Positions 50,973 to 59,052 are shown, numbered from the stretch's first letter. The stretch is 64,000 nt of DNA from PFL42 sp964492235 (GCA_964492235.1 CAZBJQ010000001.1:1-64000), one strand, 5' to 3'. A program made the numbers and translations. Notes: generated by a model not told the origin, from the letters alone.

Positions 50973-52073
50973 TCAACCCTGTGGCCCAGGCGCTGGCGCT
51001 GCCGCCTCGGCATTCTCGAACATGGAGCTGAACTCCCCGAGGAAGAGCTGGGCCAGCGCCGGGTCGTGCAGAATGAGAAGTGCTTCGTCGTTTTCTTCCT
51101 CGGCGCTGCGAGTGAAGTTATACGAGCCCGTTACAACCGTCTCGCCATCGACGATGATGACCTTGTGGTGCAGAAGTGCCGGGGAGGACTCGAGGCGGAC
51201 ATCGAGGCCTGCCTGTTTCAGCCGCTCATACTCCGCGCCGGAGGCCTTGGCCTGCCCCTGGTCGAACACGCCGCGCACTGCCACGCCCGCCCGTGACCGG
51301 TCGAGCATCGCTTCGGCCAGGGCGTCCGATGTGAACGAATAGGCCATGACTTCGATGCTCTCTTCTGCGCCCCGCAGCAATGAAACCAGGCGCGCCGCCA
51401 CCCGGTCCTCGGGCGAGAACATCACTTCCACCTCCGTCCCGGCCAGGTTCACCATGGGATGCGGCGTGTCCGCCAACGATGCCGGGCCAAAGCGCCCATC
51501 TACGAACATCTCGTCGAACTCCCGGGAGAAATCCCCAGTGAGCTCGGCGGAGCGGAGACGCAGCCAGTTGTTGTGGTCCACGTGTGCGCTGCCGTAGGTG
51601 AGATTCATCGAGCCGGCCCAGGTCTCCAGGCCGTCGATTAAGACGAACTTGTGATGCATCAGTCCCTGGCGGCGGTCTCCTACCACCGGGATCCCTGCAG
51701 CGATCAGCTCCTCGACCTCGGGCTCCAACAGGTTGTCGCTCTCGACCACCATCCGCACCTCGACCCCCCTCTGCTGCGCCCGCAGCAGGGCCTGGCACAC
51801 GCTCCACAGGTTGAAGTGGTAGCTGGCGACATCGATGGTGAAACGTGCGTTGTCCAGACCCGCGACCAGCTGCTGTTCAGCCAGCTGATCGGCCAGGCCG
51901 GGGCGGGTGAAGTACACCACGACCGGATCCGTCGCCGGTGGTGTCTCAGTGACCGAGGCGGGGGGCGGCTCCCTGGCTTGCAGATGGAACAACACCAGCA
52001 CCGCGGCCAGGGAGAGCAGGGCGATCGTCCCGCCCAACCCGGTTCTGGCCCAGCGCAAGATTGCCGGTTTCAT
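50973..52073 (-). CDS. Phospholipase D-like protein, membrane-anchored
   Basis: 366 residues from ATG 52073 (the ORF reaches back 20 residues). An N-terminal signal anchor lies at about 12-31. Two HKD motifs form one active site: 'HHKFVLIDGLETWAGSMNLT' and 'HHKVIIVDGETVVTGSYNFT'. These proteins hydrolyse phosphodiesters, either lipids (cardiolipin synthase-like) or DNA (Nuc-like). The 'N-terminal anchor plus paired HKD' plan is that of secreted Nuc-type enzymes. Confidence 0.88.
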   Translation of the reverse strand: MKPAILRWARTGLGGTIALLSLAAVLVLFHLQAREPPPASVTETPPATDPVVVYFTRPGLADQLAEQQLVAGLDNARFTIDVASYHFNLWSVCQALLRAQQRGVEVRMVVESDNLLEPEVEELIAAGIPVVGDRRQGLMHHKFVLIDGLETWAGSMNLTYGSAHVDHNNWLRLRSAELTGDFSREFDEMFVDGRFGPASLADTPHPMVNLAGTEVEVMFSPEDRVAARLVSLLRGAEESIEVMAYSFTSDALAEAMLDRSRAGVAVRGVFDQGQAKASGAEYERLKQAGLDVRLESSPALLHHKVIIVDGETVVTGSYNFTRSAEEENDEALLILHDPALAQLFLGEFSSMFENAEAAAPAPGPQG

Positions 52074-52122
52074 CCCGCCAAGCCTCCCACCAGGCTCCAG
52101 CCACCCGTGGCGCTTGGGGACG

Positions 52123-52128
52123 ATTATA
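52123..52128 (-). promoter_or_regulatory. -10 box for the phospholipase-D/HerA operon
   Basis: Minus strand TATAAT 50 bp before the start at 52073; no -35 match. Confidence 0.35.
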
Positions 52129-52215
52129 GCCAAGCCAACGGTTCTGGCTACGGTGACGATATGCGCCCGCAGGACATGACGGCCGTCAGTGCCAACGGCG
52201 TGTTGGATCGGCTAC

Positions 52216-52233
52216 TTTAAGGCATGCCTTAAA
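52216..52233. promoter_or_regulatory. DtxR-type operator upstream of the iron operon
   Basis: A perfect 18-bp palindrome TTTAAGGCATGCCTTAAA ends 24 bp before the start of the DtxR-family gene. Its TTAAGGC/GCCTTAA arms resemble the DtxR/IdeR and MntR boxes. It probably lets the regulator control its own operon with feoA and feoB in response to iron or manganese. Confidence 0.7.
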
Positions 52234-52257
52234 CCATAAGGGTCGTGGGAGGCGAGC

Positions 52258-52929
52258 ATGACGGGTCGGCCGATGCCTGGCCAGAGCGCTGAGATGTATC
52301 TGAAGTCCGTGCTCGAATTGGGCGGAGCCACCGAGCCGGTGCCGATCTCCGCCCTGGCCGAGCGCCTGGGCGTGTCGCCGATTTCGGCCACCGAGCGCGT
52401 TCACCGCCTGGAACGGCAAACGCTGCTCGAACACCTCCCTTACCAGGGGGTGCAATTGACGCGCCAGGGCAAAGCCGGCGCGCTGCGCGTGCTGCGGCGG
52501 CATCGCCTGTGGGAGCGTTTCCTTCACGACCACCTCGGTCTGCCCTGGGATCGGGTGCACGACATGGCCTGCCAGCTGGAACACGCCGTCGGCGACGAGG
52601 TGGTCGACCGGCTGGCGGTCTTTCTCGGGGACCCGGAAGCATGCCCCCACGGCAATCCGATCCCCGACCGCAACGGTGGCTACCCGCGGAGAGCGGGGAC
52701 AACCCTGGCGATGCTGCAAGCCGGCGCAGGCGGGCGCGTGCTGCGCGTCGAGCCGGAAAGCTCTGACCTGCTCGCTCGCCTGGAACACCTCGGCCTCAGG
52801 CCGGGCGTGAGCCTCCGCCTCGAACGCCACGATCCTTCCCGCGGCGCCGTTTTCCTGCGAAGCGACGGCCGCGGCCTCCAGCTGCCCTGGCGTGCAGCCA
52901 TGAGTCTGTTCGTCGAAGTGGAGAGCTAG
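52258..52929 (+). CDS. DtxR/MntR-family metal-dependent regulator
   Basis: 223 residues with a strong ribosome site (GGGAGG). N-terminal winged helix 'EMYLKSVLELGG', 'ISALAERLGVSPISATERVHRL' (about 12-50). Metal-binding dimerisation domain: 'HRLWERFLHDHLGLPWDRVHDMACQLEH' region and 'CPHGNPIP'. C-terminal SH3-like FeoA domain (about 148-220). First gene of a feoA-feoB operon, so probably an Fe(II) sensor repressing ferrous uptake; an Mn sensor is possible. Confidence 0.94.
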   Translation: MTGRPMPGQSAEMYLKSVLELGGATEPVPISALAERLGVSPISATERVHRLERQTLLEHLPYQGVQLTRQGKAGALRVLRRHRLWERFLHDHLGLPWDRVHDMACQLEHAVGDEVVDRLAVFLGDPEACPHGNPIPDRNGGYPRRAGTTLAMLQAGAGGRVLRVEPESSDLLARLEHLGLRPGVSLRLERHDPSRGAVFLRSDGRGLQLPWRAAMSLFVEVES

Positions 52930-52930
52930 C

Positions 52931-53317
52931 ATGCCTCGCTGGAGATGGCGCGCTGCATATGGCCTGACCCGGGCTGGGCCTTCCCTCCAGGAATCGGACA
53001 CCGCCCCAGCCGCCGGCGAGAGGCAGTACACGCTCCTGGAGGCCAGGATCGGAACTCCAGTGGAGGTGTTCGAGTTGCTGGACGAGGCGGGGGTCGGCCG
53101 GCGCTTGCGTCCCATGGGGCTGGGCAGGGGTGACCGCCTCCGCGTCGTGCGTCGCTCCTCCTGGGGGGGACCGATCGTGATCGAGATCCCTGGGCGCACC
53201 ATCGCCATCGGGCGCGGCGTTGCGCGCAAGATCATCGTTCGGGCAGTCCCAACGCCCAGCGATCACGAGCCGCAACCACTGGAACCGGACACCGATCGGA
53301 GACAGGGAGCGGTTTGA
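52931..53317 (+). CDS. feoA: FeoA, ferrous-iron transport accessory protein
   Basis: 128 residues. The SH3-like FeoA core is at about 35-105 ('LLDEAGVGRRLRPMGLGRGDRLRVVRRS', 'IEIPGRTIAIGRGVARKI'). The first 35 and last 20 residues are extra relative to the 75-residue E. coli protein. One base separates it from the regulator gene stop, and its own stop overlaps the feoB start (TGATG). Confidence 0.88.
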   Translation: MPRWRWRAAYGLTRAGPSLQESDTAPAAGERQYTLLEARIGTPVEVFELLDEAGVGRRLRPMGLGRGDRLRVVRRSSWGGPIVIEIPGRTIAIGRGVARKIIVRAVPTPSDHEPQPLEPDTDRRQGAV

Positions 53318-55194
53318 TGCGACTGGCTCTCGTCGGCCAACCGAACTGCGGCAAGAGCACACTCTTCAACCAGGTGGCCGGCTATCGAGCGCACACCAGC
53401 AACTTTCCCGGCACGACCGTCGACGTCACCGAGGGCAAGCTGCGAGTGCTGGGGGAAGTCGTCGATCTGGCGGATCTCCCCGGGACTTACACCCTGGCCG
53501 GAGGCAATCTCGCAGAGCAGATCGTGCTCCCCTACCTGTCCTCGACTTCCGTGGATGTCATTGTCAACGTGCTCGATGCCACACGCCTGGAACAGGGATT
53601 GAGCCTGACGCTCGAGCTTCTCGAATTGCAGCTACCGACGGTGCTTGCCGTCAACGTTATGGACGAGGCAGCCCGTTTGGGGGTGCGGATCGACGGACCT
53701 CGGCTGCAGGCCTTGCTGGGCGTGCCTGTCCTCCCACTGGTGGCCAGCAAAGGCCGCGGCGTGCGTGCCCTCTTCATCGCTGCCTTTCGCGCCGGCCGGC
53801 AGGAACACCGGCCGGTCCGTCGTCTGGCACAGACACTCGACCCCCGTCCCCTCCCCTGGCCACCCGAGACCGGCGCCCTGCGCTTGCTGCAGGGCGATCC
53901 CAGCCTGGAGGGCCCGATCTTCCAGGCAGCGCCGCAGGTGCGCCACGCGACGGAAGACCTCCGTCGCTCGCTCCAGCGGGTGTCCGGCCTGGCGTCGGCC
54001 GAAGCTGTCAGCGCCGAGCGGCGCCGCCGGGCAGAAACGCTGCGCCGGTCCGTGGTCTCCCAGGGGGAGCGGCGGGCGTCGGTCCTCGATCGCCTGGATG
54101 ATGTCCTACTCCATCCTGTTTGGGGATACCTATTCCTGTTCCTGACTCTATTCTTGCTCTTTCAGCTCGTGTACACCGTGGGCAAGGTCATCGAGCCGCC
54201 CCTGCTGAGGCAGTTTGAGATTCTCTCCGCATTACTTCGGCCTCAGCTCGCGCCGGAGACGCTGGTATGGGCCCTGGCGCGAGGCCTGCTCCAGGGACTG
54301 GCCGGGGGCTTGGCGATCGTCCTCCCGTACCTCGTTCCCTTCCTGCTCGGACTGTCCTTTCTGGAGGACATCGGCTACCTGCCGCGCATCGCGTTTCTTG
54401 CGGACTCGCTCATGCGCCGCCTGGGGCTGGACGGGAAGGCCGTCGTCCCCTTCATCCTCGGCTACGGTTGTACCGTCCCGGCCGTGATGTCGACCCGGGT
54501 CCTGGAGGCACGCCGGGACCGGTTTCTCGCCGCCGCCCTGTCCACCCTGCTGCCCTGCGCCGCCCGCCTGACGGTCGTCTTCGGCCTGGTGGCTTTCTAC
54601 CTCGGCCCGGGTCTGGCACTCGGCATCTTCCTGGCCGACCTTTTCCTGGTCGCCCTCACGGCGAGAATCCTCACACGCCTGCTCTCCCAGGAGACCCCGG
54701 GGTTGATCCTGGAGATGCCAACCTACCGCATGCCGTCCATCCGGGGGCTTCTGCGGAAGACCGGCTTCCGCGTGCACGAGTTCATGGTGAGCGCCTGGCC
54801 GATCTTGATCCTGGGCAGCATGGCCCTTGCGCTGCTGACCTTCTTCCACGCCGACGCCATCCTCAACGGTTTGGTCCGCCCCTTGACCTGGACCCTGGGG
54901 CTTCCGGCGGCCACAGGCATACCTCTTGTCTTCGGCGTGCTCCGCAAGGAGCTCTCCCTGGTCATGCTAGGCCAGGCGCTGAGCGTTTCGGATTTCTCGG
55001 CGGGCCTGACGCCCGTCCAAATGGTCACCTTCACCGTGTTCGTCGTTCTGTACCTGCCATGCCTGGCGACGTTGGCGGTGCTGCGCCATGAGTTCGGTAG
55101 CCGACACATGCTTCAGATCGCCAGCCTGACCGTCCTCCTGGCCCTGGGGGGAGCGCTCCTTGCGCGCCTGCTGGGCACCTTGGTCATGGGATAG
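53317..55194 (+). CDS. feoB: FeoB, ferrous-iron transporter
   Basis: 625 residues from ATG 53317, overlapping the feoA stop; a TTG just before it is also possible. N-terminal G domain: G1 'GQPNCGKST' (7-15), G3 'DLPG' (53-56), G4 'NVMD' (113-116). The membrane part has the Gate motifs 'PFILGYGCTVPAVMSTR' and the second 'LPCAARLTVVFGLVAFYLGP', and ends with 'FVVLYLPCLATLAVLRHEFG'. Imports Fe(II). Confidence 0.95.
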   Translation: MRLALVGQPNCGKSTLFNQVAGYRAHTSNFPGTTVDVTEGKLRVLGEVVDLADLPGTYTLAGGNLAEQIVLPYLSSTSVDVIVNVLDATRLEQGLSLTLELLELQLPTVLAVNVMDEAARLGVRIDGPRLQALLGVPVLPLVASKGRGVRALFIAAFRAGRQEHRPVRRLAQTLDPRPLPWPPETGALRLLQGDPSLEGPIFQAAPQVRHATEDLRRSLQRVSGLASAEAVSAERRRRAETLRRSVVSQGERRASVLDRLDDVLLHPVWGYLFLFLTLFLLFQLVYTVGKVIEPPLLRQFEILSALLRPQLAPETLVWALARGLLQGLAGGLAIVLPYLVPFLLGLSFLEDIGYLPRIAFLADSLMRRLGLDGKAVVPFILGYGCTVPAVMSTRVLEARRDRFLAAALSTLLPCAARLTVVFGLVAFYLGPGLALGIFLADLFLVALTARILTRLLSQETPGLILEMPTYRMPSIRGLLRKTGFRVHEFMVSAWPILILGSMALALLTFFHADAILNGLVRPLTWTLGLPAATGIPLVFGVLRKELSLVMLGQALSVSDFSAGLTPVQMVTFTVFVVLYLPCLATLAVLRHEFGSRHMLQIASLTVLLALGGALLARLLGTLVMG

Positions 55195-55634
55195 GCCGGG
55201 GATCGTGCTGCCCTCCCCTCCTGAACGGCCGCCGCGGCGAACGGCTCCCGCCTTGGCCATCGTGAGGCGGCTTCTTGGGGGCCCTTCCCAACATGTGCCC
55301 AGGATTGAACACGCACCGGAGACTCAGAGTTCGGCCCCTCTCGCTCTGACTCCCCGGGCCCTCTCCAGCAACCGCCCGGGCGGGCTGGCCCATGCCCGAC
55401 TCCTGCCCTGTGAGTCCCGATCCGGCGCAGGTTCTTCCCGTGACCGGACCGGCCTCCGGGGCGTGGCTGTCGGCGAGCATACAAAGGCGGCGGCCACGCG
55501 CGGGCACTCGGCGCCCACCGACCGCCTCGATTCCCCGCGCTGAACACTTGACATGCAGAATTCGCGTTTTGCAGTAGAATTCGTGTGGAACGACCGAGAG
55601 GTCACAAGTCACGCCAAGCTGAAGGAGGAAAGTC
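55195..55634. other. 440-bp region without gene; promoter of the H1-like gene at its right end
   Basis: ORFs across this stretch look like GC-rich shadows. The last 90 bp contain TTGACA (55548-55553) and TAGAAT (55575-55580). The spacer of 21 bp is longer than ideal, so this is a tentative promoter. Two direct repeats AGAATTCG (starting 55557 or so and 55577 or so) flank the -10 area. Confidence 0.4.
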
Positions 55635-56132
55635 ATGGCAACGAAGAAGAAGAAGTCGACCAAGAAGGCCACAAAACCGAAGGCCAAGAAGACCGTCAAG
55701 AAGACGACCAGGAAGGCCGCCAGGCCGAAGGCCAAGAAGGCCGTCAAGAAGACAGCCAAGAGGGCCGCCAAGCCGAAGGCCAAGAAGACCGTCAAGAAGA
55801 CAGCCAAGAAGGCCGCCAAGCCGAAGGCCAAGAAGACCGTCAAGAAGACGGCCAAAAAGGCCGTGAAGCCCAAGGCCAAGAAGGCCGCCAAGTCAGCCGC
55901 CAAGCCGGCCGCCAAGCCTGCTCCCAAGCCGGCAGTCGCCCCGACACCGGCCCCCAAGATCAAGGCCTGGCATGTGGTCACCAGCCAGGACACCCCTTCC
56001 TCGATTACCCAGAAGTACTACGGCTCGAGCGACCAGGCCAAGTGGATGGCCGTGTACGAGATCAACAAGGCCGTCATCGGCGCTGATCCGAATCAGATCC
56101 GCCCCGGCCTCTTGTTGCGCATTCCCGAGTAG
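55635..56132 (+). CDS. Histone H1-like basic repeat protein fused to LysM-type domain
   Basis: 165 residues. Residues 1-100 are almost only Lys, Ala, Pro and Thr, arranged in a 16-residue period (KPKAKKTVKKTAKKAA) repeated about four times, like bacterial histone H1/AlgP-type tails. Residues about 111-164 form a LysM-like domain: 'HVVTSQDTPSSITQKYYGSSDQ' region and 'PNQIRPGLLLRIP', closest in style to the cytoplasmic LysM of YgaU/Kbp. There is no signal peptide, so it is probably cytoplasmic and DNA-binding. GGAGG ribosome site; strong hairpin after the gene. Confidence 0.87.
   Translation: MATKKKKSTKKATKPKAKKTVKKTTRKAARPKAKKAVKKTAKRAAKPKAKKTVKKTAKKAAKPKAKKTVKKTAKKAVKPKAKKAAKSAAKPAAKPAPKPAVAPTPAPKIKAWHVVTSQDTPSSITQKYYGSSDQAKWMAVYEINKAVIGADPNQIRPGLLLRIPE
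55674..55883 (+). repeat. 48-bp tandem repeat inside the H1-like gene
   Basis: The coding sequence for the lysine-rich arm repeats every 48 bp (units beginning at residues 14, 30, 46, 62, 78), in frame with the 16-residue protein period. The three inner units are near-identical, suggesting recent duplication or contraction. Confidence 0.8.
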
Positions 56133-56149
56133 GACCAGGGGCCACGCAA

Positions 56150-56188
56150 CAACGCAACCGCCCCTCGTAATGGGGGGCGGTTGCGTTG
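56150..56188. terminator. 15-bp hairpin between convergent genes
   Basis: Perfect stem CAACGCAACCGCCCC / GGGGCGGTTGCGTTG with a 9-nt loop, immediately after the H1-like gene and before the end of pyrD on the other strand. No U-tract, but strong enough to act in both directions. Confidence 0.6.
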
Positions 56189-56197
56189 CAGCCATGC

Positions 56198-56518
56198 TCA
56201 GGCCAGGCCATTCAGGATCGATCGCACCAGGCCTGGACCCTGGTAGACCAGCCCGGTATAGACCTGGACCAGGCAGGCGCCGGCATCTAGCTTCTCCCGA
56301 GCGGCCTGCAGGCTGTTCACCCCGCCCGCAGCCACAATCGGGACCCTTCCCCCGCGGGTCATCCCGGCGATCATCGCAACCGTGGCCGTGGAGGGCGCCC
56401 GCAGTGGCTGGCCGCTCAGCCCGCCGTCTTCCGCCCAAGCGGCGGAATGTAGGCCCTCTCGGGTGAGCGTCGTGTTCATGGCAATGACGCCATCCACCCA
56501 GGCCGGCTCGACCACCTG
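56198..56518 (-). CDS. pyrD: Dihydroorotate dehydrogenase, C-terminal third only
   Basis: About 107 residues of the class 2 enzyme: 'GVIAMNTTLTREGL', 'GLSGQPLRAPSTATVAM', 'VPIVAAGGVNSLQAAREKLDAGACLVQVYTGLVYQGPGLV' (the last 40 in the FMN phosphate site region). The frame meets an in-frame TAG at 56524-56522 and no PyrD sequence lies upstream. The break occurs about 60 bp before the N gap, where Rhs-related sequence begins. Either the gene is truly broken there or the contig end is chimeric. Confidence 0.85.
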   Translation of the reverse strand, partial: QVVEPAWVDGVIAMNTTLTREGLHSAAWAEDGGLSGQPLRAPSTATVAMIAGMTRGGRVPIVAAGGVNSLQAAREKLDAGACLVQVYTGLVYQGPGLVRSILNGLA

Positions 56519-56531
56519 CGGCTAAGACAAT

Positions 56532-56579
56532 GCCAACCCCGTCTCGCTTCGCTAGCGGGGCGAACGGCCGGCTGACGTC
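56532..56579. repeat. Left copy of a 48-bp direct repeat flanking gap 3
   Basis: Identical, base for base, to 56680-56727 on the other side of the gap. It is the beginning of the Rhs coding fragment, so both contig ends stop in the same repeat. Confidence 0.9.
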
Positions 56580-56679
56580 NNNNNNNNNNNNNNNNNNNNN
56601 NNNNNNNNNNNNNNNNNNNNNNNNNNNNNNNNNNNNNNNNNNNNNNNNNNNNNNNNNNNNNNNNNNNNNNNNNNNNNNN
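56580..56679. other. Assembly gap of 100 N
   Basis: Placeholder gap whose two sides carry the same 48 bp; the true distance is unknown and could even be negative (overlapping contigs). Confidence 0.97.
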
Positions 56680-57223
56680 GCCAACCCCGTCTCGCTTCGC
56701 TAGCGGGGCGAACGGCCGGCTGACGTCCGTCGTTCAGGCAGGCACGACCTACGCCTTCAGCTACTCCGGTCTGGGAGACCGGGTGCGCCACGAAGTCCCG
56801 AACGGAGCGAGGGAGACCGTCGCTGGCGTGCCGATCAACTACACGCTAGACCTGGCTTCGGGCCTGACCCAGGTTCTGTCTGTCGGGTCGAAGGCGTATC
56901 TGTACCCCTCGCCTCCGCTCGGGGCAGGTGGCACCGGCCGGATCGGCGTATCATGTACCCGATGCGCTCGGAAGTGCGCGGCAGTTGGTGGATGCCTCGG
57001 GTGGCGTGACCCTCACGCGCGGCTACCCGCCGTATGGCGATCTGCTCAGTTCGGCAGGCTCAAGGGCGTCGATCTACGGCTTTGCCGCCCGAGCAGCGGG
57101 ATGGGACGGGGACGGGGCTGGTGCGTCTCAGGCCGAGGTACTACGTGCCATCCACCCGGCTCCCGTGGTTGGACATGCGGAGCGATCTGCCCCGGCAGTT
57201 GCAGCATCGTGGACCTTCCGCTG
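56680..57223 (+). pseudogene. Rhs/YD-repeat protein C-terminal fragment, frameshifted
   Basis: Three successive reading frames each carry a consecutive part of an Rhs core end. First 'ANGRLTSVVQAGTTYAFSYS' to 'LTQVLSVGSKAYLYP' (to about 56915). Then 'YHVPDALGSARQLVDASGGV' to 'GYPPYGDLLSSAG' and 'IYGFAARA' (about 56945-57100). Then 'TGLVRLRPRYYVPSTRLPWL' (about 57110-57175). Rhs proteins are large secreted YD-repeat shells. Two frame changes in 300 bp indicate decay, or assembly errors next to the gap. The 5' part is lost in the gap. Confidence 0.8.
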
Positions 57224-57498
57224 GCCGGCGCCAAGCAGAGAAACAGGGAGCCCTGCGGCCCTCCCGACAAGAAAGGACCGCCTGCGGAGGCGGTCCGGCG
57301 GCAAGCACCGTCGGCGAAGGAACGATCTTGTCGTGAGAACTCGGAGGGATGAAAGGGCAAGACCGAGCGCCGTCATCCACCCGTATGGGTTCAGGGCTCC
57401 TGAGGCAGCTCGCCACGACCTCCCCCCCTCGGTGCTCTCCCCGCCCTCTCTCACCGGACAAGCCGCCGTCTGGCTTCTTTCCCGCTGGGTCCGTCACG
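56728..57498. other. Rhs remnant and non-coding tail before chrA-like gene
   Basis: After the Rhs remnant ends near 57223, about 275 bp up to the ChrA stop contain no supported gene; the sequence is probably decayed Rhs-associated DNA. Confidence 0.4.
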
Positions 57499-58053
57499 CT
57501 AGCGGTAAACCAGGTATCCCATCACCGCCGAACCCAGGATGATGAACACCGGGTTCACTTTGGTGAGCGTAAGCAGCAGGAAGGCAGCGAGGGCGATCAG
57601 CAGCGCGTCCCAACCCTGGCGGAGCGCCGCCGGCCAGCCCAACGTCGAAACCTTGAGCACACTGCTGGCCATGGCGTAGGCTGTCCACAGCAGCAACCCG
57701 ACCACGACCGGCCGGACGGCGCGCAACATGGCCTGCATGGCTGGGCTGTCCTTGATCCCAAAGAAGAAAATCACCATCACCAGCATCAGCAACGTGGTCG
57801 GCAGCACGGTCCCGGTGACGGCCACGATCGCGCCGGCCGTGCCCGCCAGCTTGTAGCCGATGTACGCCGATACCTGCGGGGCGATTGGCCCCGGAAGCGC
57901 ATTGCCGATGGCGACAGCATCGGCGAATTCCTCGCCGCTCACCCACCCGGCGGCCATGGCCTCGCGCTGCATCAGCGCCAGGGAAGCCGGTCCCCCTCCC
58001 CATGAGAACAGCGCCACCCGCGCAAAGACCACGAAAAGCTGCCAGAGCAGCAT
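57499..58053 (-). CDS. ChrA-family chromate transporter, single-domain form
   Basis: 184 residues, half the size of classic ChrA, as in the short-chain (SCHR) proteins that normally come in pairs. Signature 'FSWGGGPASLALMQREAMAAGWVS' region, 'FADAVAIGNALPGPIAPQVSAYIGYKLAG' region. About five helices. The second half-size partner is not adjacent; downstream of its stop only non-coding sequence follows. Confidence 0.86.
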   Translation of the reverse strand: MLLWQLFVVFARVALFSWGGGPASLALMQREAMAAGWVSGEEFADAVAIGNALPGPIAPQVSAYIGYKLAGTAGAIVAVTGTVLPTTLLMLVMVIFFFGIKDSPAMQAMLRAVRPVVVGLLLWTAYAMASSVLKVSTLGWPAALRQGWDALLIALAAFLLLTLTKVNPVFIILGSAVMGYLVYR

Positions 58054-58062
58054 GCCTTCTCC

Positions 58063-58677
58063 TTAGCTCTCGGCGGCTCGGCGCGCCCGGGTCGTCCGCG
58101 ACGGACGCCCGTCGTCGCAGTAGCGGTGGCAGCTCACCAAGTGATCATCGATCATGCCGACGGCCTGCATGAAAGCATAGCAGATCGTCGTGCCGACAAA
58201 CCGGAAGCCGCACGCTTTCAGGCCCTTCGACATGGCGTCCGACAGAGCGTTGGAGGCGGGGACGTCCTTCCAGGTCCGCGGCGGCGGTCCGCGAAAGACT
58301 CTGTGATCTGTGAACGTCCACAAGTAGTCGGAGAACGAGCCGCGGGTATCCCGCAGCCGAAGGTAAGCGCGGGCATTGCCAATCGTGGCTTCGATCTTCA
58401 GACGGTTGCGCACGATCCCAGGGTCGCGCAACAGGCGTTCAATGTCGCGTTTGCCGTAGCGGGCGATCCGCTCCGGCTCAAACCCGCGGAAGGCGGCTCG
58501 GAAGTTGTCACGTTTGTACAGGATGGTGCGCCAAGACAAGCCGGCCTGGAAGCTGTCCAGCACCAGCTTCTCAAAGAGCGCCTGGTCATCATGGACTGGC
58601 ACACCCCACTCCTCATCGTGATAGGCTGCCATCAAGGGATCACCCGTGCCGAAGCAGCGTGAGATCTCGTCGGTCAT
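58063..58677 (-). CDS. tag: DNA-3-methyladenine glycosylase I
   Basis: 204 residues. Excises 3-methyladenine from alkylated DNA. 'DPLMAAYHDEEWGVP', 'LFEKLVLDSFQAGLSWRTIL' and 'GTTICYAFMQAVGMIDDH' are invariant parts. The zinc site of Tag appears complete: Cys-8, His-20, and the C-terminal His/Cys of 'HLVSCHRYC'. The stop is 10 bp before the chrA-like start. Confidence 0.95.
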   Translation of the reverse strand: MTDEISRCFGTGDPLMAAYHDEEWGVPVHDDQALFEKLVLDSFQAGLSWRTILYKRDNFRAAFRGFEPERIARYGKRDIERLLRDPGIVRNRLKIEATIGNARAYLRLRDTRGSFSDYLWTFTDHRVFRGPPPRTWKDVPASNALSDAMSKGLKACGFRFVGTTICYAFMQAVGMIDDHLVSCHRYCDDGRPSRTTRARRAAES

Positions 58678-58707
58678 CCGCCGTCCTGCCTTGATGCCGG
58701 GAACAAG

Positions 58708-59052
58708 TCAGACTCGCTGGATCTGCTCGGGGCCCAGGGCTGCCTTGTGGGCTTCCTTGCTGTAGCCGACCCACTTGAGCAAGTCATTGAAACCCTTCAC
58801 GCCGCCGGCGATGAACAGGCTGGTCACCAGCACATCCAGCCCATCTGGCCCCAGCATGCCCAGCGGCGCCAGCAAACGAAAGCCGATGCTGAGGGTGAGC
58901 AGCAAACCCAGGGCGAGCGAAGCAGCGCTTAGGATCGGTTTCTTGTAGCGCTTGATCCACGTCTCGAGGAATGGGTCTACGAGTTCGAGCAGCTGCTGAA
59001 GCGCGATGCTGGCAATCACGGCCGGCGCCAGGGCCATTGCCACAGCGTCCAT
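58708..59052 (-). CDS. Small membrane protein of unknown function
   Basis: 114 residues with three hydrophobic segments (about 4-25, 39-65, 68-87) and a soluble tail ending 'LGPEQIQRV'. Reminiscent of small holin-like proteins in architecture only; no family recognised. Located between tag and mutS2, same strand. Confidence 0.6.
   Translation of the reverse strand: MDAVAMALAPAVIASIALQQLLELVDPFLETWIKRYKKPILSAASLALGLLLTLSIGFRLLAPLGMLGPDGLDVLVTSLFIAGGVKGFNDLLKWVGYSKEAHKAALGPEQIQRV

Noticed and set aside
48454..52073. HerA-PLD pair as a phage-defence system
   Set aside because: The PLD protein has a signal anchor and there is no other defence gene or island feature around; kept only as a pair worth checking.
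55540..55585. Strong sigma-70 promoter for the H1-like gene
   Set aside because: TTGACA and TAGAAT are 21 bp apart, beyond the usual 16-18; kept only as tentative.
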